Source: an uncultured Collinsella sp. (GTDB lineage Bacteria; Actinomycetota; Coriobacteriia; Coriobacteriales; Coriobacteriaceae). Taken from it: DNA of 5,482 nt. A program made the translations under genes and the position numbers. The stretch lies in NCBI GenBank assembly GCA_900549655.1, contig UROZ01000131.1:1-5482 (forward strand), read 5' to 3'. The notes under the pieces are model-generated. The model was not told where the DNA came from, did not search any database, and was given only the letters and a program-made list of their open reading frames with translations. Shown here piece after piece: positions 1-5,471 of the stretch (positions are counted from its first letter, which is position 1; each line of letters begins with the position of its first letter).

Positions 1-775
1 GCGTGGGGTTGGCCGAAAGCGTGGTCTTGCCGGTGCCGGACAGGCCAAAGAACACGGCAGTCTCGTGCGTGACGGGATCCATGCTGGCCGAGCAGTGCAT
101 GGGCAGCACGTCATCCTCGACGGGCAGCAGATAGTTCATGACGCTAAAGATCGACTTTTTAATCTCGCCGGAGTAGCCGGTGCCGGCGACCAAAATCACG
201 CGCTCCTGGAAGTTGATGACCACGGCGGCGCTGGAGTTGAGGCCCTTGATGGCAGGATCGCACTGGTAACCGGGCGCTGCGAGCACGCAGAAGTCGGGCT
301 CGCCGGTGCGCGCGATTTCGCGGGCGAGCGGACGGGCGAGCATTTGCTTAATGAAGAGTGCCTGGCTGGCACGCTCGCAGGCAACAAGCAGGCGACGCGT
401 GTGGTTGCGGTCAGCGCCCGCCATGCCGCGCGTGACGAACACGTCGCGCTCGTTGAGATAGTCGACGATGCCGGCCTTGATGGCCTCATAGCTCTCGACG
501 GACAGTGGGCGGTTGACCGCACCCCAGGCGATCTTGTCGTGAACATCGGGGGTGTCAACGATAAAACGATCGTTGGGCGAACGACCAGTGCGCTCCCCCG
601 TCTCGATCACGAGCGCGCCATTAGAAGCCATACGGCCCTCTTTGCGACGAATAGCGTGCTCGACAAGCTCTGCCGCCGGCAGGTCCACCAGCAGACGGGG
701 TTGATTCTCGGCGGGATCTTCAACGAGCGTAATACCAAAGTTGGACAGAACTTCTGCAGGGGTAACACCAGGCAT
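1..775 (-). CDS. pckA: ATP-dependent phosphoenolpyruvate carboxykinase, N-terminal 258 residues (3' end beyond left edge)
   Basis: Cytosolic enzyme interconverting oxaloacetate + ATP and PEP + CO2 + ADP. In fermenting anaerobes the family often runs toward oxaloacetate and conserves ATP. I translated the minus strand from the ATG at 775-773. Visible motifs: TGRSPNDRF (62-71; R65 in the substrate-binding TGRSP element), GTGYSGEIKK (198-207; Y201 and K207 match E. coli Y207 and metal-binding K213), SVMNYLLP (211-218), MHCSA (226-230; H227 matches metal-binding H232), and the kinase-type P-loop GLSGTGKTT (244-252; K250 and T251 match K254 and T255). This is the bacterial ATP-type enzyme, not the GTP-type. 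About half of the usual ~530-550 residues is present; the gene runs off the window and is not broken. The start is fixed by AAAGGAGG four bases upstream. It is transcribed toward the left edge, downstream of and on the same strand as the lactate permease gene, 283 bp away. Confidence 0.97.
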   Translation of the reverse strand, partial: MPGVTPAEVLSNFGITLVEDPAENQPRLLVDLPAAELVEHAIRRKEGRMASNGALVIETGERTGRSPNDRFIVDTPDVHDKIAWGAVNRPLSVESYEAIKAGIVDYLNERDVFVTRGMAGADRNHTRRLLVACERASQALFIKQMLARPLAREIARTGEPDFCVLAAPGYQCDPAIKGLNSSAAVVINFQERVILVAGTGYSGEIKKSIFSVMNYLLPVEDDVLPMHCSASMDPVTHETAVFFGLSGTGKTTLSANPT

Positions 776-816
776 GGGGCCTCCTTTAAAAACGCGACAC
801 GTTGACGCGACGCGCA

Positions 817-832
817 CTTTACTCACGTAAAG
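817..832. promoter_or_regulatory. Dyad CTTTAC-N4-GTAAAG in the pckA upstream region
   Basis: Seen directly: two perfect 6-bp inverted arms around TCAC, 42 bp upstream of the pckA start codon. Between it and the ribosome site lies a direct repeat of ACGCGAC (792-798 and 805-811, 13-bp period). It could be a small operator or a weak leader hairpin in the pckA mRNA. I cannot choose between these, and six-base arms can occur by chance in a region like this. Confidence 0.3.
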
Positions 833-849
833 CCTGTTGTACCCGATAT

Positions 850-865
850 GCAAAAACGTTTTTGC
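850..865. promoter_or_regulatory. Perfect 16-bp palindrome, probable LacI-family-type operator for pckA
   Basis: GCAAAAACGTTTTTGC is perfectly self-complementary with a central CG. Even, CG-centred palindromes with A-rich half-sites are typical of LacI/PurR/CcpA-family operators; the E. coli PurR box has a similar form. It does not fit the CcpA cre consensus, whose outer TG and CA positions differ. It lies ~75-90 bp upstream of the pckA ATG. The only -10-like element just downstream on the minus strand is TACAAC (841-836, 4 of 6 matches, no good -35). If that is the promoter, the palindrome covers the -35 region, as a repressor site would. The palindrome is observed; the regulator and promoter are inferred. 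Confidence 0.5.
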
Positions 866-870
866 GGCAA

Positions 871-887
871 GGGCGGCAAGCCCGCCC
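871..887. other. Short GC-rich hairpin (GGGCGG / CCGCCC)
   Basis: Six G/C pairs enclose a 5-base loop (CAAGC). It follows the lactate permease gene by ~170 bp and precedes the pckA palindrome. On the minus strand it is followed by mixed sequence rather than an immediate T-run, so it is a poor intrinsic terminator. It may still be the 3' end of the permease transcript, as no better terminator is visible. The nearby CTTGCCGCC/CTTGCCGC tandem makes it partly a by-product of local repetition. Confidence 0.25.
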
Positions 888-914
888 AACGGTCAAAAAT
901 CGCAGGCAAGCGGC

Positions 915-1058
915 CTAGTCATTGGGGACGCTTTTAAACGACTAGTCATTGGGGACACTCTTGATCTTGAACAGGCAACATTCAAGGAATGTCCCCGGAT
1001 GCCGGCATTAGGGACGTTCCCAAAGTGCCGGCACATAAGGAACGTCCCTAAGTGCCGA
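915..1058. repeat. Cluster of five related ~15-bp repeats in both orientations (REP-like intergenic element)
   Basis: Plus-strand copies of CATTRGGGAC + pyrimidine-rich tail: 920-934 (CATTGGGGACGCTTT), 947-961 (CATTGGGGACACTCT) and 1006-1020 (CATTAGGGACGTTCC). Minus-strand copies: 986-1000 (reads ATCCGGGGACATTCC) and 1039-1053 (reads ACTTAGGGACGTTCC). The first two lie in a perfect 15-bp direct repeat, CTAGTCATTGGGGAC (915-929 and 942-956, 27-bp period). The oppositely oriented copies form hairpins with small perfect palindromes in their loops: ATGCCGGCAT (999-1008) and GTGCCGGCAC (1025-1034). The cluster ends directly at the permease stop codon. Short, inverted, intergenic units like this are known from REP/BIME elements mobilised by IS200-like REP-associated transposases. 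No transposase is present here, so the class is inferred. Confidence 0.65.
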
Positions 1059-2630
1059 CTACAGCGGCAGGCCTTGGCCAAGCATGGCTATGGCGCTCAT
1101 CAGGACCAGCATGCCGGCAGCGTAGGGCAGCACCGCGCCCAGGAGTTCGGCATCCTTACCGCGCACGTGCACGGCGGCAAGACCAATGGCGAGGGTCTGC
1201 GGCGAGATCATCTTACCGGCGGCGACGCCCAGGGCGTTCAATGCGACCATCCAGTAGTCGCTCACACCCAGCGCAGTGGCAGCCTGGCTCTGAATGGGAC
1301 CAAACAGCATGCCCGAGGACGTACCCGAGCCGGTCACGAACGCACCGACTGCGCCGATCCACGGAGCCAGAATCGGGTAGAGACCGCCGGCGACCGCAAT
1401 GCAAAACGCACTGATCGACGAAATCATGCCGGCATAGCCCATCACCTTGGCGCAGCCCAGTACCGAAAGCATCGTGATCACCGTCGGCGTCATCTGCTTC
1501 ACAGTCGCGGCCAGCACCTCGCCCATCATGCGCGGCGAAGCGCCCTGAATGGCACCGCCGACAAACGCCGCCAGGAAAATCCAGACGCCTGGCGTGTTGA
1601 TCCACGAAAACGTAAGCATACCGGGATTCTCACCGCAATACACCTGCACATGGCTCGCAAACGGCGCGAGCGCAGCATGTACAGCGGGCACCAGATTAGA
1701 CGTGCCCAGCAGCAACACAAAGATCAGGATGAAGCACGACCAGGCCGAAAGCGCCGACTTAACGGTGAGCTTCTTCCCCGCCTCGATATTCATGTGAAAG
1801 CGTGCGTCCAGATGCCCCGACTTCTCGGCACGCATGGCAAGCGCAGCTGTCAGCGCGAGCGAAACGATGGATCCTACGACCACGGCCAGCTCGGGGCCCA
1901 CAAACATGGCAACGACCAGAGCCGCGCCGACAAACGAAACGCCGGAGAGCAACGCCACGCCGGCAACACCGTGCAGACGCTCGCCCACACTCGCGGCATT
2001 GCCCTGGTCATCGGCAACACGGCCCGCAACCAGCACAATAAATAGCGGCATCACCACAAAGAACGGTGCGAGCTGCACCAGCTGAACGGTCGCTAGGTGA
2101 AGGGAATCCAAACCCACCAGGTCGGCAACGGACACCGTGGGGATGCCGATGGAGCCGTAGGGCGTGGGCACGCCGTTGGCCAGCAGGCAGATGAGCACGG
2201 CAGGCACGGCCTCAAAGCCCAGGCCCGCGAGCATGCCGGCGGGAATGGCGACAGCGGTACCGAAGCCGGCCATGCCCTCCATAAAGCCACCGAAGCACCA
2301 AGCCACGAGCAGCGCCAGCAGACGGCGGTCGCTGCTGATGGAGGTGATCATGCTGCCGATCACGTCCATGGCGCCCGTACGAACGCACAGGTTATACGTG
2401 AACACCGCGGCGATGATCACCAGGACGATGGGCCACAGAGCCATCAAAAAACCTTCGAGCGAGGCGGTCGCGATCTGCGCTGCCGGCAGGTGCCACCATG
2501 CGAAGGCAAGCAAGCACGAAAGGACAAACGATCCGATAGCGGCCTTCCAAGCTGGCCATTTAAAGCACAGCAGCATCACGACCAGCCAAATAATCGGCAC
2601 AAGAGCCAGTAAGAATGCGGCGACGTCCAT
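1059..2630 (-). CDS. lldP: Lactate permease family transporter (LldP/GlcA type)
   Basis: Inner-membrane carrier of the lactate permease family (Pfam Lactate_perm), which imports L-/D-lactate or glycolate with protons. At 523 residues it is close to E. coli LldP (551). It is hydrophobic throughout with roughly 12-14 predicted helices; the first spans ~3-22 and there is no cleavable signal. Family motifs: GGFMEGMAGFGTAVAIPA (114-131), ANGVPTPYGSIGIP (151-164), GSGTSSGMLFGPIQ (434-447) and GKMISPQ (472-478). A charged cytoplasmic loop lies at ~267-291. The ATG at 2630 is supported by AAGGAG nine bases upstream. It is divergent from the flippase gene with a 180-bp shared upstream region. The pckA gene follows on the same strand after 283 bp, probably as a separate unit. 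The TAG stop abuts a repeat cluster. Substrate (lactate or glycolate) cannot be told from sequence alone, so the symbol names the family; no lactate dehydrogenase gene is in the window. Confidence 0.93.
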   Translation of the reverse strand: MDVAAFLLALVPIIWLVVMLLCFKWPAWKAAIGSFVLSCLLAFAWWHLPAAQIATASLEGFLMALWPIVLVIIAAVFTYNLCVRTGAMDVIGSMITSISSDRRLLALLVAWCFGGFMEGMAGFGTAVAIPAGMLAGLGFEAVPAVLICLLANGVPTPYGSIGIPTVSVADLVGLDSLHLATVQLVQLAPFFVVMPLFIVLVAGRVADDQGNAASVGERLHGVAGVALLSGVSFVGAALVVAMFVGPELAVVVGSIVSLALTAALAMRAEKSGHLDARFHMNIEAGKKLTVKSALSAWSCFILIFVLLLGTSNLVPAVHAALAPFASHVQVYCGENPGMLTFSWINTPGVWIFLAAFVGGAIQGASPRMMGEVLAATVKQMTPTVITMLSVLGCAKVMGYAGMISSISAFCIAVAGGLYPILAPWIGAVGAFVTGSGTSSGMLFGPIQSQAATALGVSDYWMVALNALGVAAGKMISPQTLAIGLAAVHVRGKDAELLGAVLPYAAGMLVLMSAIAMLGQGLPL

Positions 2631-2734
2631 AGGTAGAAGCTCCTTGGTACCGCGTGGGCGGCATCGAGGGTGTCACAAAACTTCAACAGGATACCGCACG
2701 TTTACCGACAAATTACAGCCGCCCGCCGAAATTA

Positions 2735-2751
2735 TTGAACAATCCGTTCAA
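2735..2751. promoter_or_regulatory. Operator-like dyad TTGAAC-N5-GTTCAA in the divergent intergenic region
   Basis: Two perfect 6-bp inverted arms separated by AATCC. The site ends 25 bp upstream of the TATACT box of the plus-strand gene and lies ~105 bp upstream of the permease start. That position would suit an activator of the plus-strand gene, a repressor of the permease gene, or both. It resembles a LexA box (GAAC-N4-GTTC) but the spacer is one base too long. The dyad is seen; its use as an operator is inferred. Confidence 0.45.
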
Positions 2752-2776
2752 AAACACGAGCGAACACCGTCGCGTC

Positions 2777-2782
2777 TATACT
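2777..2782 (+). promoter_or_regulatory. Probable -10 element (TATACT) of the flippase gene
   Basis: TATACT matches 5 of 6 positions of the sigma-70-type -10 consensus. It lies 28 bp before the TTG start, leaving a short leader with the ribosome site AAAGGA (2798-2803). There is no recognisable -35 at 16-18 bp (the sequence there is about AACACG) and no TGn extension. The promoter may be weak or need an activator bound at the upstream dyad 2735-2751. Confidence 0.5.
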
Positions 2783-2810
2783 AAAGCGCAGCAATAGAAA
2801 GGACTCCGCT

Positions 2811-4391
2811 TTGAGCATCACGCCCCTCGATAGCATTCGCCGCGCCATCGCCCGCCGCAACGGCACCTCCAACCCCGCTGCATCGAGAGACGGCGCCGCG
2901 AAGGCCCAGGGCGGCCGCATCGAGAACGGCCTCTTCCCTGCCTCCCACACGGCCGAGGAACTCGCACGCATCCAAGAGCTGAGTCAGCGCAACGCCGGCG
3001 GGCCCGATAGCAGCCAAGCCACACGTCGCCGGCGCGAACGCGATCGCAAGCCCGGCCCCGTCCGCCGCATGGTCAACGCTTGGTGGAACCGTCTGCTCGG
3101 CGCCGTCTACGGCGGCGGGTTCTCCACGCAAGAGGCTGAATACGAAGAGCACGCCACCAGCCGCGACTATCTTTGGAACACCCTCGGCACCGCCGTGTGG
3201 GGTCTGGCGTTTCCGTTGCTCACCATCGTGTCTACGCAGCTCGTGGGCGCCGAAGAAGCCGGCAAGTTCTCCATCGCCTTTGTCACCGGCACGCTCATCA
3301 TGATCGCGTGCAACTACGGCGTGCGCAATTTCCAGGTCTCGGACATCGACGAAAAGACGTCCTTCGCCTCCTACCAGCTCAATCGTTGGATCTGCGGAGC
3401 GCTCGCCCTAGGCTGCGGCCTCATGTATAGCAGCGCCCGCGGCTATGACGCGCAGATGGCGACGATCGGCCTGGGCGTCTACCTCTATAAGGTGATCGAC
3501 GGCATCGCCGACGTGTACGAGGGCCGCCTGCAGCAGGCCGACAAGCTCTACTTGGCTGGAATGAGTCAAACGCTACGCTCCGTCGGCGTCATCGCGGTCT
3601 TCAGCGTGGCGCTGTTCTTCACGCGTAGCATGCCCATCGCGGCCATGGCCATGGGCATCGCCGCGATCGCCTCGCTCGTGCTGGTCACCGCGCCGCTCGC
3701 CCTGCTCGAGACCGAAAAATCGCGCCGCGTAAGCCTGCGCGAGGTCGGCCACCTGTTTGTCCAGTGCGCCCCACTCTTTGGCGCGTTATTCCTGTTCAAT
3801 CTTATCGAGAGCATGCCCAAGTTTGTGATGGAAGGAACACTGGCCTACAAATACCAGTTGTACTTTAATGCCCTGTTTTTTCCAGCTCAGGCTATTCTGT
3901 TGAGCATTGGATTTGTCTATAAACCGCAGCTCCTGCGCTTGTCGAGCATTTGGGCTAATCCTCGCAAGCGTCGTCGCTTTGACCTGATTATTGTTGCCGT
4001 TATGGCGCTGATCGTGGTCATCACCGGCGTGTGCGCCGCATTTATGGCAGGTCCCGGTATTCCCCTCATGAGCTTTATGTACGGTCTCAGCTTTGAGCGC
4101 TACCGTACGCTGGCGCTGCTGATGGTCGTCGCCGGCGGCGTCACCGCAGCCATCGACTTTATCTACGCCATCATCACGGTGCTGCGCCATGCCGGCGACG
4201 TCACCAAGATCTACCTGATCTGCTTTGCCGTGAGCGTGGTGCTCCCGGTGATTCTGATCAATCTGCTCGGCCTGATGGGCGCCGTCGTGAGCTACCTAGC
4301 CATCATGGCCCTACTGCTGGTACTGTTGATTATCGAGTACGCCCACATCCGCCAACGCATAGAGAGGGACCGGAATCCGTACGGCGCCTAA
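2811..4391 (+). CDS. Polysaccharide/lipid-linked glycan flippase-like membrane protein (MOP/Wzx superfamily) with long soluble N-terminus
   Basis: 526 residues. From ~118 on it resembles the COG2244 'lipopolysaccharide biosynthesis protein' group of Gram-positive gut bacteria: RDYLWNT (118-124), a GAEEAGKFSIAF-type segment (146-157), NYGVRNFQVSD (168-178) and YKVIDGIADVYEGRLQQ (226-242). About 12 helices are estimated, near 122-144, 152-170, 190-206, 214-232, 254-271, 276-298, 315-333, 350-370, 391-413, 432-456, 465-485 and 488-509. Such proteins flip lipid-linked sugars across the membrane. Residues 1-117 are hydrophilic, with basic runs (ARRNG; TRRRRERDRK at 71-80) and predicted disorder. 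The TTG start is chosen for AAAGGA seven bases upstream; the internal Met87 has no ribosome site. It is divergent from the permease and convergent with the phosphatase. No glycosyltransferase or polymerase gene lies beside it. Codons 326-397 are unusually A/T-ending. Superfamily is fairly sure; substrate unknown. Confidence 0.82.
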   Translation: MSITPLDSIRRAIARRNGTSNPAASRDGAAKAQGGRIENGLFPASHTAEELARIQELSQRNAGGPDSSQATRRRRERDRKPGPVRRMVNAWWNRLLGAVYGGGFSTQEAEYEEHATSRDYLWNTLGTAVWGLAFPLLTIVSTQLVGAEEAGKFSIAFVTGTLIMIACNYGVRNFQVSDIDEKTSFASYQLNRWICGALALGCGLMYSSARGYDAQMATIGLGVYLYKVIDGIADVYEGRLQQADKLYLAGMSQTLRSVGVIAVFSVALFFTRSMPIAAMAMGIAAIASLVLVTAPLALLETEKSRRVSLREVGHLFVQCAPLFGALFLFNLIESMPKFVMEGTLAYKYQLYFNALFFPAQAILLSIGFVYKPQLLRLSSIWANPRKRRRFDLIIVAVMALIVVITGVCAAFMAGPGIPLMSFMYGLSFERYRTLALLMVVAGGVTAAIDFIYAIITVLRHAGDVTKIYLICFAVSVVLPVILINLLGLMGAVVSYLAIMALLLVLLIIEYAHIRQRIERDRNPYGA

Positions 4392-4448
4392 TTCGAATCA
4401 ATTTGAAGAAAAGAAACGTCGATGTTTTGGCACCAACCTCTTGCGCCG

Positions 4449-5288
4449 TTATTCCCCGGGGCGAATATTAGCGTAGAACTCCGCCCCGTCGTCCAGGCGC
4501 AGGATGCCCACGCGGCCGAACTCGGAGCCGGTGGCGGCGGCGCAGTCGATGTCGATGCGATCGGGCACACCGGCGGCATCCTCGCCGCCCAGGCGCACGA
4601 TCTGCCCGCGGCCCGACTCCTCGTCGAGCCCCGCAAGACCACCGACCTCGCAATAGCGCCCAAGCGATACCGTGGGCGTGTGGCCGCTCACCACGACCGG
4701 GCCCTTGCCCTCGGCAGAAAGCAGCCCGGTCGGCACATCCCAATAGCCGTGACGAATCCACAGCAGGTCATCGGACGACTGTACCGCGAGCATCTGCTGC
4801 AGCAGCTCGCGATCGGCACCCACCGCTCCAACGCCATCGGCACAATCGACGCCATGCTCAAGCAAAAACGCGCGCGCCGCCTTCATCTCGATTCCAGCAT
4901 GTACCAGCAGATACGGGCGCTCCTCGGTCTCGACCACCGCGTAGAGCGGCAGCGCGGCCATCCATCGCACGAGCTCCTCATATGCCTCAAATTCCATGTC
5001 GTTGAGCTGCTCGCGCGTCGTCCAGCCACCGTTGATATCCCAGGTCTCGGCATCGAGCGGATCCTGACCAATGATGGCATCGAGCATGATCTGCTCGTGG
5101 TTGCCCTTGAGCACATGGGCGTTGGGCAGCGAACGCACCAGATTAATAACGCCGAGCGGATCGGGCCCGCGATCGATCATATCGCCCAGCACAAACAATG
5201 TGTCGTCGGACGTCAGCGAGATCTTGGACAGGGCCTCGTCAAGCGCACGCACGTGCCCGTGTGCATCAGATGTCACATAGATCGCCAT
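4449..5288 (-). CDS. PPP-family metallophosphoesterase (Ser/Thr phosphatase / diadenosine tetraphosphatase-like)
   Basis: 279 residues, soluble, with no signal peptide. It carries the full calcineurin-like set in order: SDAHGH (7-12; D8, H10), GDMIDRG (35-41; D36, D39, R40), GNHE (62-65; N63, H64), VHAG (129-132; H130) and SGHTP (201-205; H203). All expected di-metal ligands are present, so it should be active. An INGGW element (85-89) and the C-terminal RIDIDCAAA...GILRLDD...FYA segment (244-273) recall the bacterial PrpA/PrpE/ApaH-like group, which hydrolyses phosphoproteins or Ap4A. Sequence does not decide between these, so no symbol is given. The ATG at 5288 is supported by AAGGAG nine bases upstream. 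Its 3' end faces the flippase gene across 57 bp with no convincing terminator. A candidate promoter lies ~75 bp upstream. Confidence 0.93.
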   Translation of the reverse strand: MAIYVTSDAHGHVRALDEALSKISLTSDDTLFVLGDMIDRGPDPLGVINLVRSLPNAHVLKGNHEQIMLDAIIGQDPLDAETWDINGGWTTREQLNDMEFEAYEELVRWMAALPLYAVVETEERPYLLVHAGIEMKAARAFLLEHGVDCADGVGAVGADRELLQQMLAVQSSDDLLWIRHGYWDVPTGLLSAEGKGPVVVSGHTPTVSLGRYCEVGGLAGLDEESGRGQIVRLGGEDAAGVPDRIDIDCAAATGSEFGRVGILRLDDGAEFYANIRPGE

Positions 5289-5335
5289 GGAACGCCTCTC
5301 CTTGCATTGCGACCGAAGCCCAACGCCGCAACTAA

Positions 5336-5352
5336 AACTTCAAGTTGAACTT
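5336..5352. promoter_or_regulatory. Nested dyads AACTT-C-AAGTT-G-AACTT downstream of the phosphatase promoter
   Basis: Three 5-bp blocks alternate AACTT, AAGTT, AACTT with single-base gaps, so the middle block is complementary to both neighbours and two overlapping perfect dyads result. The site lies just downstream of the predicted transcription start (~5357, minus strand), where a repressor would block transcription. The blocks are short and AT-rich, so chance is possible. Confidence 0.3.
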
Positions 5353-5413
5353 AAACGTTACCCATTGTACTCCGTCGTAATAAAGCTGGGAAGAGTTTAC
5401 AAACGACAGTCAT
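5351..5413 (-). CDS. Possible 20-codon small ORF upstream of the phosphatase gene
   Basis: The minus strand reads ATG (5413-5411) through 20 codons to TAA (5353-5351). AGGAG (5427-5423) sits at an ideal nine-base spacing from the start. The peptide begins MTVVCKLF and ends with a basic segment (LLRRS) and MGNV. It shows no family resemblance and no obvious run of one regulatory amino acid. It ends 62 bp before the phosphatase start. The predicted phosphatase promoter lies inside it, so it could be translated only from a promoter further right. It may be a leader peptide or chance. Confidence 0.2.
   Translation of the reverse strand: MTVVCKLFPALLRRSTMGNV
5364..5392 (-). promoter_or_regulatory. 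Probable promoter of the metallophosphoesterase gene
   Basis: On the minus strand, TTCCCA (5392-5387; 4 of 6 to the -35 consensus) is followed after exactly 17 bp by TACAAT (5369-5364; 5 of 6 to the -10 consensus). This predicts a start near 5357 and a ~68-base leader ending in the AAGGAG ribosome site. It is the best-spaced sigma-70-like pair I found upstream of this gene. Confidence 0.5.
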
Positions 5414-5442
5414 TCCAACGGTCTCCTGCCTTGATTATCAAC

Positions 5443-5471
5443 TTCATCCGAACACTTCCCACATTCATCCG
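5443..5471. repeat. Direct repeat TTCATCCG, 21-bp period
   Basis: Perfect 8-bp copies at 5443-5450 and 5464-5471. The 21-bp period is two helical turns, so both copies face the same side of the DNA. They lie upstream (minus strand) of the phosphatase promoter, a position suited to a tandem-site activator. With only two short copies this is suggestive at most. Confidence 0.3.

Noticed and set aside
65..805. 246-codon open frame on the plus strand
   Set aside because: It is antisense to pckA, whose P-loop and PEPCK signature are unmistakable on the minus strand.
850..865. CcpA cre site
   Set aside because: The central CG and A/T flanks fit, but the outer TG and CA positions required by the cre consensus are mismatched.
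915..1058. CRISPR array
   Set aside because: Repeat cores are ~15 bp, occur in both orientations and have irregular spacing (one 27-bp period only); there are no uniform spacers and no cas genes.
837..2045. 402-codon open frame on the plus strand
   Set aside because: It is antisense to the clearly recognisable lactate permease gene. Its translation is rich in His, Arg and Gln with no family motif, as expected for a shadow frame in GC-rich coding DNA.
2645..2654. TGGTACCGCG, resembling the conserved T-box riboswitch core
   Set aside because: Only the ten-base core matches. The expected AGGG lead-in, a Stem I region and a following terminator are absent, and the required upstream RNA would lie inside the permease coding region.
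2735..2751. LexA/SOS box reading of the TTGAAC...GTTCAA dyad
   Set aside because: Gram-positive LexA sites have GAAC-N4-GTTC; here the spacer is five bases, and neither flanking gene is a DNA-damage gene.
4392..4407. TTCGAAT-CA-ATTTGAA as a shared convergent terminator
   Set aside because: The loop is only two bases, the arms are AT-rich with one mismatch, and no T-run follows on the plus strand. I see no convincing terminator in the 57-bp gap.
4422..5348. 308-codon open frame on the plus strand
   Set aside because: It is antisense to the metallophosphoesterase, which has every catalytic motif. The plus-strand product has no recognisable domain.
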